DNA from: Thermoplasmata archaeon
Lineage (GTDB): Archaea > Thermoplasmatota > Thermoplasmata > Lutacidiplasmatales > UBA184
DNA length: 43,425 nt
Reading direction: 5' to 3'
Assembly (NCBI GenBank): GCA_030041175.1
Contig: JASHOK010000076.1
Location: forward strand, 1 to 43,425
The notes under the pieces were generated by a model. It worked only from the letters and a program-made list of their open reading frames with translations, did no database searches and had not been told where the DNA came from. A program made the translations under genes and the position numbers. Each line of letters opens with the position of its first letter. Within the stretch, counting starts at the first letter, position 1. Below are positions 16,633-25,114 of this stretch, one piece after another.

Positions 16633-17172
16633 ATGTCCCGTCGCAGGGTCATGACGGAAAGACCGGCAGCCGGGAAACGCTCCCGGGCCCGGGGTCGGGT
16701 GCGGTCCCTGCATCGCAAGCCCGAGACCGGTCAAGAGCACGGACTTCCGAAGCCGACCGTCCCGGAGCTCCGGATCGCGACGGGCGGTGTGGAGGGCGAT
16801 TTCAACCGGTACCGGCACGAACAGCAGCAGGACGAGCCGAAACAAGCCGTCCTCCTCATGCCGGTCGAGATGCTACACACCCTCAATCTGGAGGGCTGGC
16901 CCGTCCGGGAGGGGGACATCGGGGAGAACGTCACCACCCAGGGAATCCCGTATGAGGCCTTCCACGTGGGCGACCGGTTCCGGCTCGGGGAGGCGGAGGT
17001 CGAGATCTCGAAGCCGTGCACGCCGTGCACCAACCTGGAGCTGCTGCCCTATGTGGGCCCGGAAAAGGGGCCGCAGTTCCTGAAGACGATGTTACATCGT
17101 CGGGGCTGGTACGCCCGCGTGACGCGAGAGGGTCGGGTCCGTACCGGTGACGTGATCGAGCGCGTCGAGTAG
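16633..17172 (+). CDS. MOSC-domain protein
   Basis: 179 residues. MOSC (molybdenum cofactor sulfurase C-terminal) features: GGVEGDFNRYRHE, AVLLMPVEMLHTLN, GDIGENVTTQGIPYEAFHVGDRF, and the conserved Cys in SKPCTPCTNLELLPY. Stand-alone MOSC proteins handle sulfur or molybdenum cofactor in reductases of hydroxylated substrates; the exact role of this one is unknown. The first 35 residues are basic (RRRVMTERPAAGKRSRARGR) and might be partly untranslated, since a second ATG lies at 16651. No molybdoenzyme is encoded in the window. Confidence 0.88.
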   Translation: MSRRRVMTERPAAGKRSRARGRVRSLHRKPETGQEHGLPKPTVPELRIATGGVEGDFNRYRHEQQQDEPKQAVLLMPVEMLHTLNLEGWPVREGDIGENVTTQGIPYEAFHVGDRFRLGEAEVEISKPCTPCTNLELLPYVGPEKGPQFLKTMLHRRGWYARVTREGRVRTGDVIERVE

Positions 17173-17200
17173 GGCAGCGCGGCCCGCCCCTCTAACGGCG

Positions 17201-17210
17201 GGTTTTTGAG
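17201..17210 (+). promoter_or_regulatory. Possible TATA box of the membrane-protein gene
   Basis: GGTTTTTGAG, about 31 nt before the ATG at 17237 and 22 nt before the GTG at 17228; it does not decide cleanly between them. Confidence 0.35.
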
Positions 17211-17236
17211 CCGAGGCGCCGCTAGTCGTGGGGCCA

Positions 17237-17938
17237 ATGCCTCCGAACCTCCGCCTCGCCCTTACGATCTTCACGGTCGGGTTCGCGATCGAGGCCGGGG
17301 AGGACGCGTACGATCTGCTCGTGGGAACGGCCAAGGGCGCCACCGGCGAGACGGTCTTCCTCATCGGCGCCGCGGCCACGTTGCTCGGGATCCTCTTCCT
17401 GACCCTGGGCCGGCACGAGTGGAACGAGCTGCACCATGCTCGGGTTCGGCATGCCCACGTCACCCTCCTCGTCGTCATTCTGCTCGCGCTCGCCGCGGCA
17501 GGTCCGGTCGCCTACTACGGCTACAACATCTCGGTGGCCATCCCGTCGTGGGTGGCCTACGAAGTAGGAGCGGCGGTCGCGGCCTCCCTCTTCTTCTCCT
17601 TCGTGCTGTATGCCGTCATCGTCTACCATCTCCTGGGCTCGGCCGGCCGAGGCATCCTGGTGGCCGCGCTGGTCGCCGCGATCCCGGTCGTGGGACTCGT
17701 GGGGTACCTGATCGCCGGCGATATCCCCACCTACCTCGCAACGGTGCGCTCCAGCCCGACCAAGCTGGCGAGCCTGGTCGAGCCCATCGGCTCCTATCTC
17801 TCGTACATGTTCCTGGCCTACGCCTTGTTCGCCGTCGCATTCATCAACGCTCATGCACGGGTTGCGCGGGGTCTCGAGGCGCTGGAGGCCGAGGCCGCAC
17901 CCGCCTCTGCGAAGGCCCCGCCGGCCCGGCCCACCTGA
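17237..17938 (+). CDS. Integral membrane protein of unknown function
   Basis: About 233 residues. Hydrophobic stretches include LALTIFTVGFAIEAG, TVFLIGAAATLLGILFLTLG, VTLLVVILLALAAAGPVAYY, VGAAVAASLFFSFVLYAVIVYHLLG, GILVAALVAAIPVVGLVGYLI and GSYLSYMFLAYALFAVAFIN, so six helices are likely. The C-terminal tail is Ala/Pro-rich with an acidic stretch (EALEAEAAPAS). I do not recognise a family. It stands between the MOSC and aminotransferase genes, each apparently with its own promoter, so context says little. Confidence 0.8.
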   Translation: MPPNLRLALTIFTVGFAIEAGEDAYDLLVGTAKGATGETVFLIGAAATLLGILFLTLGRHEWNELHHARVRHAHVTLLVVILLALAAAGPVAYYGYNISVAIPSWVAYEVGAAVAASLFFSFVLYAVIVYHLLGSAGRGILVAALVAAIPVVGLVGYLIAGDIPTYLATVRSSPTKLASLVEPIGSYLSYMFLAYALFAVAFINAHARVARGLEALEAEAAPASAKAPPARPT

Positions 17939-17992
17939 GTCGGTCCCTGGGGGGGGTAAGCCCCTAGTACTGTAGCCGCACTGCGCCGCCCC

Positions 17993-19153
17993 GTGCGGGT
18001 GGACGACCTTCCGGAGTCTCCCATCCTCTCCCTGCTCGACCGCGTGTTCGAGATGCGTCGACAGGGAGAGACGGTCCTCGGGCTGCACGTCGGAGAACCG
18101 GACTTCGATACCCCGGCGGGAATCCGTGCGGCCGCGGCCCGGGCGATGGACGAAGGGCTGACACACTACGCACCGGCGCAGGGTCTGCCGGACCTTCGGG
18201 AGGCCATCGCGGAGCGGCTTCACCGACTCCACCGGATCCCGGCGACGGGGTCGGACGTCGTGGTGCTTCCGGGGAAGCTCGCAATCTACGCCAGCCTGCT
18301 CTCGGCCACCGATCCGGGCGATGAGGTCTTGCTCCCCGACCCCACGTATCTCTTCGAGCAACCCGTCCAGCTCGCCGGTGCCCAGCCCGTGTACTTTCCG
18401 CTCCGGTCCGACTATTCGTTCGACCCCGCCGCCCTCGAGCGGGCAATCACCCCACGGAGCCGCGTGCTGATCCTCACGTCGCCCTCCAACCCCACGGGGC
18501 GGCTGCTATCCCGTTCGGAGCTGGAGGCAGCCCTGGACATCGCCCGAAGGAACGACCTGATCGTGCTGAGCGACGAGACCTACGAATCGCTGGTCTACGA
18601 GGGCCCTCACGTCGCTCCCGCGAGCTTGGCCGATGGCGCGGGCCGCGTGGTCACGATCGGGAGCTTTTCCAAGATGTTCGCGATGACGGGCTGGCGCGCC
18701 GGGTACGCTGTCGCCCCGCCCGAGCTGCGGGTGCGACTCATCAAGGTCGTCGAGCACACTCTGACCTGCATCCCGCCCTTCATTCAAGCGGCGTGCCTCT
18801 GGGGGCTCCAGAATTCGACCGCCGACATTGAGCGATTCCGTCTCGAATTCTTGCGTCGGCGGGACCGGCTGTTCGCCCTGCTCTCCGCGATTCCCGGCCT
18901 CCACTTGGAGCGACCGGCCGGGGCGTTCTACATGTTCCCGCAGTATGAGGTTCCCGTCTCCTCGGTCGAGTTTTGCCGACGCGTGCTCGAGAACGAGAAG
19001 CTCGCCGTCGTTCCCGGCGTCTCTTTCGGGCCCGCTGGCGAGCATCACTTCCGGGTCTCGTTCACCGCTCCGATGACGGCGCTGGAGGACGGGGCGTCCC
19101 GGCTCCGGCACTTCCTCGAGACCACGGCGGTTCCGGCTCGTCACGCCTTATAG
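17993..19153 (+). CDS. Class I/II PLP-dependent aminotransferase
   Basis: 386 residues, fold-type I aminotransferase of the aspartate aminotransferase I-gamma type. GEPDFDTPAGIRAA begins the small domain. HYAPAQGLPDLREAIAERL, SPSNPTGRLL with the substrate Asn, LSDETYESLVYEG with the PLP-contacting Asp and Tyr, and the Schiff-base Lys in GSFSKMFAMTGWRAGY are all intact. FRVSFTAP carries the substrate-carboxylate Arg. It could act on aspartate, aromatic or branched amino acids. The start is GTG; CCTAGTACTG centred about 25 nt upstream may be its promoter. Its TAG stop lies inside the TATA box of the cyclase gene that follows. Confidence 0.93.
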   Translation: MRVDDLPESPILSLLDRVFEMRRQGETVLGLHVGEPDFDTPAGIRAAAARAMDEGLTHYAPAQGLPDLREAIAERLHRLHRIPATGSDVVVLPGKLAIYASLLSATDPGDEVLLPDPTYLFEQPVQLAGAQPVYFPLRSDYSFDPAALERAITPRSRVLILTSPSNPTGRLLSRSELEAALDIARRNDLIVLSDETYESLVYEGPHVAPASLADGAGRVVTIGSFSKMFAMTGWRAGYAVAPPELRVRLIKVVEHTLTCIPPFIQAACLWGLQNSTADIERFRLEFLRRRDRLFALLSAIPGLHLERPAGAFYMFPQYEVPVSSVEFCRRVLENEKLAVVPGVSFGPAGEHHFRVSFTAPMTALEDGASRLRHFLETTAVPARHAL

Positions 19154-19155
19154 AG
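19146..19155 (+). promoter_or_regulatory. TATA box of the cyclase gene, overlapping the upstream stop codon
   Basis: CCTTATAGAG, centred 27 nt before the ATG at 19177. The TAG in it is the stop codon of the aminotransferase gene (19151-19153). Confidence 0.6.
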
Positions 19156-19176
19156 GGGACAGAGTTCGGGGGTGGG

Positions 19177-19836
19177 ATGCCCGCGGCGTCGAAAGTCCAC
19201 GACCTGACCGCCCTCTTCCGTACGCACATGCCGGTCTGGCCCACCGCACCTCTGCCGGTGGTGGAGCCGGTCGGCTTCGTTCCGAGAGACGGCTACCTGG
19301 TCGAGCGGATCACCGCCTTCACCCATAGCGGAACGCATCTCGACGCACCGGCCCATTTCCTCGAATCCGGCCGAACCGTGGACCAGATCCCCCCGGCAGA
19401 TCTCACGGGCACGGGCGCGGTGCTGGACCTCCGCACGGAGCTGAAAGGCTCGACGATCCCGCTCGCCGCGGTGCAGAAGCACTGGCCCAAGAACTTCTCG
19501 CCCGAGATCGTCCTCCTGGAAACCGGCTGGAGCCACGACCGGGCCCCGACGAAGCACTACCTGTACGACTTCCCCGGTATCGAGCCGGGGACGGCCGAGT
19601 GGCTGGTCCAGAAGCAGGTGAAGGGGGTGGGGACGGATACCCTCGGCATCGACCCCTTCAGCAACTCCAAGTTCGAGGCACACAAGGTGCTGCTGGGCAA
19701 GGGCATCTGGATCCTGGAGGCGCTGGACCACCTCGACTCGCTCCAGGAAGGGACCGCGTACACGATCGTCGCTGCCCCGCTCAAGCTCGAGGGCGCGAGC
19801 GGTGCGATGAGCCGGGTGTTCGCCCTCGAGTCGTAG
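19177..19836 (+). CDS. Metal-dependent cyclase/kynurenine-formamidase-type hydrolase
   Basis: 219 residues of the cyclase family (PF04199), which includes bacterial kynurenine formamidase. The metal-binding motif HSGTHLDAPAHFL is present. Supporting blocks are VLDLRTELKG, IVLLETGWSHD, GIEPGTAEWLVQKQVKGVGTDTLGID and HKVLLGKGIWILEALDHLDSL. These enzymes hydrolyse amide or lactone substrates with a bound metal ion. A tryptophan-degradation role is possible, but no tryptophan dioxygenase or kynureninase is seen here. The ATG at 19177 has a strong TATA box at the leaderless distance. The SDR gene follows after 12 bp. Confidence 0.9.
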   Translation: MPAASKVHDLTALFRTHMPVWPTAPLPVVEPVGFVPRDGYLVERITAFTHSGTHLDAPAHFLESGRTVDQIPPADLTGTGAVLDLRTELKGSTIPLAAVQKHWPKNFSPEIVLLETGWSHDRAPTKHYLYDFPGIEPGTAEWLVQKQVKGVGTDTLGIDPFSNSKFEAHKVLLGKGIWILEALDHLDSLQEGTAYTIVAAPLKLEGASGAMSRVFALES

Positions 19837-19848
19837 CCGGCGGATGCG

Positions 19849-20643
19849 ATGCCCCTCCAATCCGGACTCGCCGGTCAACGGGTGCTCGTCACCGCCGCGA
19901 GTCAAGGCATCGGCTTCGCCGCCGCCCGGGCCTTTCTCGAAGAAGGGGCCCGCGTGGTCATCAATGGGTCGAATTCGCAGCGGCTCGAGAAGGCGATCGC
20001 TCAGCTTCGCCCGCTGGGGAGCGTGTCCGGCATCGTGGCCGATCTGTCGAAAAAGCCGGACCTGGACCGACTCGTCCAGGAAGCCGAGCAGGCTCTCGGC
20101 GGAGTCGAAACGCTCGTCTACGTTACCGGGTCGCCGGCTCCGGGCACGTTCATGGAGCAGAGCTTCGAGAGCTGGCAGGCGGCTGCCGCTCTGCTGACGG
20201 TCAGCCCCGCCTACCTGGCCCAGCGCGTGGCGCAGGGCATGGTGGCGGCGCAGGTACCGGGTCGGTTGGTGTTCTCGGCGTCCTTTGCCATTCGGGAACC
20301 GATCCCGAACATCGCGACGTCGAACGTGTGCCGGATCGCCCTCGCCGGCCTCGTCCGCACGCTGGCGAGAGAGCTCGGGCCGAAGGGCATCCGGGTCAAC
20401 GGGGTGCTGCCGGGCTACATCGCGACCGACCGGGTACGGCACGTGTTCGAGGATGCCGGCCGGCGCCGGGGCGTCTCTCCGGAGGCTGCGCAGGCGACGC
20501 TGGTGCAGGAGATCCCCCTGGGCCGCATCGGAACCCCGGAGGAGCTGGCCCGAGTGTTCGTCTTCCTGGGGAGCGAGATGTCGTCCTACGTCACCGGAGC
20601 CCTGCTACCGGTGGACGGCGGGATCCTCCGGTCGGTCGGCTAA
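19849..20643 (+). CDS. SDR-superfamily protein lacking canonical Tyr/Lys
   Basis: 264 residues with a classical SDR Rossmann fold: nucleotide motif VLVTAASQGIGFAAARAF, VVINGSNSQR, VADLSKKPDLDRLV, LVYVTGSPAPG and C-terminal SSYVTGALLPVDGGIL. At the active site the usual SS...YxxxK reads FSASFAIREPIPNIATSNVCRIALAG: the catalytic Tyr and Lys positions are replaced (Thr/Ser and Arg). This matches the BKR-like SDR subgroup known to lack the Tyr, so it may be a non-standard reductase or isomerase, or a pseudoenzyme. It lies 12 bp behind the cyclase gene, and the two are probably cotranscribed. Confidence 0.88.
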   Translation: MPLQSGLAGQRVLVTAASQGIGFAAARAFLEEGARVVINGSNSQRLEKAIAQLRPLGSVSGIVADLSKKPDLDRLVQEAEQALGGVETLVYVTGSPAPGTFMEQSFESWQAAAALLTVSPAYLAQRVAQGMVAAQVPGRLVFSASFAIREPIPNIATSNVCRIALAGLVRTLARELGPKGIRVNGVLPGYIATDRVRHVFEDAGRRRGVSPEAAQATLVQEIPLGRIGTPEELARVFVFLGSEMSSYVTGALLPVDGGILRSVG

Positions 20644-20651
20644 ACGCTCGC

Positions 20652-21008
20652 TCAGCCCTCGTCGGGCGGCACGGTCTCCGGCAGGAAGTCGTCTCGCTGA
20701 GGGGCAAAGACATCGAGGATGACCGTCGGATGGTCGGGATCAGTCCGGAGCTCGTGCGGCACTTCGGGCGGCACGTAGTACCCGTCTCCCGGCCCGATCG
20801 ACCACGTCTGGTCACCGACCCGGAAGCGCCCGCCGCCCTCCAGGACGGTACCAAACTGGGCATGGGGGTGCGTATGCAAGGGGAACAGCCGGCCCGGCTC
20901 GATCCGGTAGAGGACCATCATCGAGGACGGCGCATGGGCCAGGATCCGCCGTCGAACTCCCGGGAGTATCTCGTGCCAGGCGCCGGACTTGTCGTGCCAC
21001 AGCGGCAT
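20652..21008 (-). CDS. Cupin-domain protein
   Basis: 118-residue single cupin barrel. Metal motif 1 is HTHPHAQFGTVLEGGGRF and motif 2 PGDGYYVPPEVPHEL, with three His and a Gln available as ligands. Small cupins act as dioxygenases, isomerases or sugar/ligand sensors; nothing here chooses among them. It is convergent with the SDR gene, 8 bp away. A GAAATAGCTC box on its strand, 25 nt upstream of the ATG, indicates a leaderless mRNA. Confidence 0.9.
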   Translation of the reverse strand: MPLWHDKSGAWHEILPGVRRRILAHAPSSMMVLYRIEPGRLFPLHTHPHAQFGTVLEGGGRFRVGDQTWSIGPGDGYYVPPEVPHELRTDPDHPTVILDVFAPQRDDFLPETVPPDEG

Positions 21009-21027
21009 GGCAGGTGGGACGGCCCGG

Positions 21028-21037
21028 AGCTATTTCG
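21028..21037 (-). promoter_or_regulatory. TATA box of the cupin gene
   Basis: GAAATAGCTC on the minus strand, centred about 25 nt upstream of the ATG at 21008; leaderless spacing. Confidence 0.5.
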
Positions 21038-21053
21038 CCCTATGGAGACACAG

Positions 21054-22193
21054 CTAGGCGAGGGCCTGCCGAAGGTCCCCGATCAGGTCCTCGGCGTCTT
21101 CGATGCCGATCGAGAGTCGCAGCAGGCCGCCCGAGATCCCCTTCGCCTTCTGCTCCGCCAGCGGCATGGCTCGATGCGTCATCAGCGCCGGATGGTTCAC
21201 CAGGGACTCCACGCCGCCCAGGCTCTCGGCCAGGGTGAACAGCTTGAGCCGCTTGGCGACCCCGATGGCGGCCCGCTGGCCGCCCGCAACCTCCGCGGAG
21301 ACCATCCCTCCGAATCCGTCCATCTGGCGGCGGGCGATCTCGTGGCCCGGGTGGCCCGGAAGCCCCGGATAGAGCGTGCGCACGATCCTCGGATGGTGAC
21401 TGAGGTACTCGGCGACCTGCTGGGCATTCGCCACGTGCTGGCGTACCCGGACGCCCAGGGTGCGGAGGCCCCGGATCAGGAGATAACAGTCGAACGGGCT
21501 CGGAACCCCGCCGGCCGAGTTCTGGAACCAGTAGAGTCTGTCGAGCAGCTCCTGAGTGCGTAGGACCAGTGCGCCGCCGAGCACGTCGCTGTGGCCCCCG
21601 ATGTACTTGGTCATGGAGTGGACCACGATGTCGGCGCCGAGCTCGATCGGACGCTGGAGGACCGGGGAGGCGAAGGTGTTGTCGACCGCCACGGTCGCCC
21701 GTCCCCGGCGGGCGATCGCGGCGGCGGCCTTCAGGTCGGTAATCTTCAGAAGAGGGTTGGTCGGCGACTCCAGGTAGAGCAGGCTTACGGGAGGCCCGGA
21801 CGCGAATGCCTTTCGAACGTTCGCGAGATTCGTAGTATCCACAAAGTCCACCCGGACCCCGTGCGTGCGGGAGAGCTCGAGGAGCCGAGTGGCACCGTGG
21901 TAGAGGTCGTCGCCGGCCACGATGCGGCTCCCCTTGGGATAGCTCATCACCAGGGCGGAGATGGCCGCCAGCCCCGAGCCGAAGGCCAGCGCTCCGGCCC
22001 CCCCTTCGATCCGGGCAAGGGCCCGCTCCAGGGCGGCTCGGGTCGGGTTTCCCGTACGCGAGTACACGTACCCGGTCCCGACTCCCGGGGAGGATTGCCG
22101 GAAGGTCGTGGAAAGGTAGATGGGAACGTTCACGGCGCCGGTGAGCGGATCCGGCTCCTGACCGTCGTGGATGAGCCGAGTATCCCACTCCAT
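21054..22193 (-). CDS. Cystathionine gamma-synthase/lyase-family PLP enzyme
   Basis: 379 residues of the Cys/Met-metabolism PLP family. Key blocks: [36 protein letters not shown] (phosphate- and PLP-contacting residues), [37 protein letters not shown], the Schiff-base Lys in [15 protein letters not shown], and [17 protein letters not shown] near the C-terminus. It interconverts homoserine or cysteine derivatives, or eliminates H2S or methanethiol; synthase, gamma-lyase and beta-lyase activities cannot be separated by eye. A TTCAAAAG box about 29 nt upstream supports the ATG at 22193. It is divergent from the APC permease gene. Confidence 0.93.
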   Translation of the reverse strand: MEWDTRLIHDGQEPDPLTGAVNVPIYLSTTFRQSSPGVGTGYVYSRTGNPTRAALERALARIEGGAGALAFGSGLAAISALVMSYPKGSRIVAGDDLYHGATRLLELSRTHGVRVDFVDTTNLANVRKAFASGPPVSLLYLESPTNPLLKITDLKAAAAIARRGRATVAVDNTFASPVLQRPIELGADIVVHSMTKYIGGHSDVLGGALVLRTQELLDRLYWFQNSAGGVPSPFDCYLLIRGLRTLGVRVRQHVANAQQVAEYLSHHPRIVRTLYPGLPGHPGHEIARRQMDGFGGMVSAEVAGGQRAAIGVAKRLKLFTLAESLGGVESLVNHPALMTHRAMPLAEQKAKGISGGLLRLSIGIEDAEDLIGDLRQALA

Positions 22194-22217
22194 GGCGCAC
22201 GAGCGAAGTCCCGACGT

Positions 22218-22225
22218 CTTTTGAA
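22218..22225 (-). promoter_or_regulatory. TATA-like box of the PLP-enzyme gene
   Basis: TTCAAAAG on the minus strand, about 29 nt upstream of the ATG at 22193. Confidence 0.45.
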
Positions 22226-22296
22226 CCGTTCGCCAGGGGCCCGGGTCGCCGGACGGGGACTGTATCGCCGGTAGGGTAGTAGAGGCTCGTTACGAA

Positions 22297-22305
22297 CGTT
22301 TTTAG
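22297..22305 (+). promoter_or_regulatory. TATA-like box of the first APC permease gene
   Basis: CGTTTTTAG, placing transcription start near 22327. This allows either a nearly leaderless GTG at 22323 or a leader of about 50 nt to the ATG at 22380. Confidence 0.4.
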
Positions 22306-22379
22306 ACCTCCTCTTCGTCCGCGTGCTAGTCCGCGTCGTGCCCCGGGGGACGAAAGGGGCCGCGGGAACGAGACACGCA

Positions 22380-24026
22380 ATGACCGCTGCGATGGAGGCC
22401 GAAACGCCAAGCTTCTCGGTGAAAGCGCCTACGGTGACCGCCCCCGCGCCGGGGCTGTACGTGCGGCAGACCTCCGGTCTCGTACGGAGCGTCGGACCGC
22501 GAACGGCTCTCTTCGCAAACCTGGTCGGAATGGGCATTATCGTGAACTACTTCTGGGTCGTGTTCGCCTCTGCCGGGTATCCGAACGCCGACCTCGTCAC
22601 GACCGTCGCGATCGGGGTACTGATCAACGTCGGAGTCGGTTTTGTCTACTGGATGCTCGCGAGCTCGATGCCCCGTTCGGGCGGCGACTATGTCTTTCTA
22701 GGTCGGATCTTCCATCCCAGTATCGGCCTCGGGACCAATCTCCTGTTCACCGTGGTCTTCGTGACCTGGGCCGGCTACTTCGCCTACTATACCGCCATCT
22801 TCGGCCTCCCGACCATGTTCGCGGCGTACAGCGTGGCCGGTGGGGGCGCCACGGCCCTCTCCTGGGCGGCGACCCTCGCGAGCTCGTTGACCGACCAGCT
22901 GCTGGTCGCCGTGTTCGTCTTGCTGCTCGTGGTGCTCGTGAGCCTGCTTCCCACGAAGTGGATCTTCCGTACGGTCGTCGGCATCTTCGTACTCTCGGCG
23001 ATCATTTACGTGATCATGCTCGGGGTGCTGCTCTCGACCTCGCAGTCCGCCTTCGCGACGGACTGGAACGCGGTCAACACCGGGGTCTACAGCTACTCGG
23101 CCCTTTCCGCCAGCGTCGCCGGCACGACGAACATCACCCTGGCGGGCACCTTCCTGGGGATCGTCTACACGATGCTGAGCTTCATCGGCTACGCGAACAG
23201 CTCCTACTACGGTGGCGAGATCCGGGGCAACCCGACACGGACCCAGGGGCTCGCGATCTTCGGCGCTCCGCTGATCTTCGCGGTCCTGATCGGCGCCCTC
23301 TACGCCGCCACCTATGCCACCTTTGGCCGCAACTTCCTCATCGGTGTCAGTGATTCCTACCTGACCGGCGGCTTCTCCACGGCGGTCCCCTCGCCGCTCT
23401 TCCTGGCGGCCTATATCCTCCACGGCGACCCGATCCTCGCCGGGTTCCTCTCCTTCGGGCTGATACTGACCTTCTTCGGCTTCGCCCTGGTCTACTTCAT
23501 CGTCCCCACCCGGAATCTGTTCTCCTGGTCGTTCGACCGGATCCTGCCCGTGGCCTTTGCCAAGGTGAACCGCCACGGAGTCCCCTGGGTGGCCGTGATC
23601 GTGCTCGCCGTCGCATCCCTGATCGTGATTTACGTCGGCGTCTACACCACGCTGCTCGACTACCTGTCCTATTCGAACTTCGGCTTCTGGCTGGCCGTCG
23701 GACTCGTTTGCCTGGGCGGCGCCCTCTTCCCCTTCATCCGGCCGAAGCTGTTCCAGAGCAGCCCCCAGATCGTCCAGGCCCGGATCGGCCGGGTCCCGAT
23801 CATCACCATCGTCGGAGTCGCCAGCTGGATCTCTGCCTGGTTCGTCAGCTACGCTGCGTCGACGGCCCAGTATGTCGAGCCCTCGGGCGCGTACAGCTAC
23901 GGCTACCTGATCTTCCTCCCGATCGTCTTCGTCATCGGGGTCGTGGGCTACTGGATCTCGCGGGCCATCCAGATGTCCCGGGGACTTCCGATGGACCTCA
24001 TCAACCGGGAACTGCCCCCCGAATGA
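22380..24026 (+). CDS. APC-superfamily amino-acid/amine permease
   Basis: 548 residues, about twelve transmembrane helices. The start of the transport domain, SGLVRSVGPRTALFANLVGMGI, and the SSMPRSGGDYVFLGRIFHPSIG loop after TM2-3 are typical of APC permeases, as is SFIGYANSSYYGGEIRGNP around TM6-7. It imports amino acids or amines by cation symport or exchange; substrate unknown. The ATG at 22380 gives a family-like N-terminus; an upstream in-frame GTG (22323) would add 19 residues. A second APC permease is encoded at 37973-39622, and the two share the TSGLV and MPRSGG(D/E)YV blocks. Confidence 0.92.
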   Translation: MTAAMEAETPSFSVKAPTVTAPAPGLYVRQTSGLVRSVGPRTALFANLVGMGIIVNYFWVVFASAGYPNADLVTTVAIGVLINVGVGFVYWMLASSMPRSGGDYVFLGRIFHPSIGLGTNLLFTVVFVTWAGYFAYYTAIFGLPTMFAAYSVAGGGATALSWAATLASSLTDQLLVAVFVLLLVVLVSLLPTKWIFRTVVGIFVLSAIIYVIMLGVLLSTSQSAFATDWNAVNTGVYSYSALSASVAGTTNITLAGTFLGIVYTMLSFIGYANSSYYGGEIRGNPTRTQGLAIFGAPLIFAVLIGALYAATYATFGRNFLIGVSDSYLTGGFSTAVPSPLFLAAYILHGDPILAGFLSFGLILTFFGFALVYFIVPTRNLFSWSFDRILPVAFAKVNRHGVPWVAVIVLAVASLIVIYVGVYTTLLDYLSYSNFGFWLAVGLVCLGGALFPFIRPKLFQSSPQIVQARIGRVPIITIVGVASWISAWFVSYAASTAQYVEPSGAYSYGYLIFLPIVFVIGVVGYWISRAIQMSRGLPMDLINRELPPE

Positions 24027-24044
24027 GCGTCGTCTGAGGGCGAG

Positions 24045-24052
24045 CTTTTGAG
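24045..24052 (+). promoter_or_regulatory. TATA-like box of nucleotidyltransferase-like gene A
   Basis: CTTTTGAG, about 29 nt upstream of the GTG at 24077. Confidence 0.4.
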
Positions 24053-24076
24053 CTCGGGGCTTGTCCCCGGGCTCCC

Positions 24077-25108
24077 GTGGGCGATACCGTAGACGTCGTC
24101 GTCGACCCGTTCACCCAGGAGAAGCTGCCCCTCCGGCTCCCGCTCGAGTTCCAGACCGCTCCCGAGGAGTCTCGAAAGGCGCTCGGACTGGGAGACTACG
24201 TCGACCTCTCTGACCCGGTCATGGCCCGGGCCGTGGGGGTCCTCCACGGGCTGACCCAAGACCTGCCCGGGCACGACTTCGCGCTCCTCGGCGGCGTCGC
24301 TTTCCGGTTCCGCGCCCCGTCCAGCAATGCCCCTGCGACCGGGCTGCGGCGTCCGCTACACGACATCGATCTCTCCTGCCATCATGCGGACGCCAAGAAG
24401 GTCCACACCGCCCTCCTCGCGCTCGGCGGCCGTCACGGCAGTGCGCTCTCGGTCGTGGAGACCCACGCCGACCGAATGTTCAACGCCCTCATGGGCGGCC
24501 GTCGGATGCGACTCCACAACGTCACGGACGTGGCCGATGGTCGCGCCGTGCTCGGCACCATCGACCTGCTCGCCGACGAGTTCCGCTTCTGCCACAACAT
24601 GGACCTCAAGGCCGACATCAGCCAGGCACCGAAGGACGGCCACACCCTGGCGCTCTCCACCCTGATGCTGTCCAAGCTGCAGTTCATCCAGAGCATCCCA
24701 GCCGATCACAAGGACCAGGTCGCCGGTCGCGTTCTGGGGCCGTTCGGGAAACGCGAGCTTGTCATCGGGCCGGAGGACAAGGACACGAAGGACCTGCTGG
24801 CCCTACTCCTGGACCACCCCGTCGGAGAGGCGCCCGGACAGATCTCGGCGCAGCGGCTGGTGCAGCCGCTCACTTCGGACTGGGGCTTCTGGACCACGGT
24901 CCGCATGAATCTGGACCACCTGCCCAAGTCCCCGTTGTTCTCCGCCCTGCCGCCGGCCGCGCAGGCCATCGTGGGGCCGCGCATCGAGACCCTCCACGCG
25001 GCGACCGACCGGGTCCAGCCGAAGCGACGCCTCGCCTTCCTCCAGCGGGAATGGTGGGAACCCGTGGAGTCCCTCGGAACGACTCCCCCGCCGGCATCGA
25101 CCGGCTGA
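24077..25108 (+). CDS. Nucleotidyltransferase-like protein A (AbiEii/MNT-like)
   Basis: 343 residues. The core looks like a minimal nucleotidyltransferase: FALLGGVAFRFR (Gly-Gly at 72-73), HDIDLS (the D-x-D at 96-98), a third acidic residue in GTIDLLADEF (Asp163), then a helical part with LALSTLMLSKLQ (Lys200) and EDKDTKDLLALLLD (about 233-246). This arrangement resembles AbiEii/DUF1814-type proteins, which attach nucleotides to RNA or protein. A DWGFW motif at 268-272 is shared with protein B (36212-37000), as are NALxG, H-x(n)-IDxxxD and the LMLxKLQ segment, so the two are paralogs. Here the partner phosphoesterase gene is convergent, with 6 bp between stops. Function and substrate unknown; the family call is my own reading of the motifs. 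Confidence 0.75.
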   Translation: MGDTVDVVVDPFTQEKLPLRLPLEFQTAPEESRKALGLGDYVDLSDPVMARAVGVLHGLTQDLPGHDFALLGGVAFRFRAPSSNAPATGLRRPLHDIDLSCHHADAKKVHTALLALGGRHGSALSVVETHADRMFNALMGGRRMRLHNVTDVADGRAVLGTIDLLADEFRFCHNMDLKADISQAPKDGHTLALSTLMLSKLQFIQSIPADHKDQVAGRVLGPFGKRELVIGPEDKDTKDLLALLLDHPVGEAPGQISAQRLVQPLTSDWGFWTTVRMNLDHLPKSPLFSALPPAAQAIVGPRIETLHAATDRVQPKRRLAFLQREWWEPVESLGTTPPPASTG

Positions 25109-25114
25109 CCGGGC

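Noticed and set aside
24077-25108. Toxin-antitoxin module (AbiEii with AbiEi)
   Set aside because: No AbiEi-like or other DNA-binding antitoxin gene is adjacent to either nucleotidyltransferase-like gene; the constant neighbour is the phosphoesterase.
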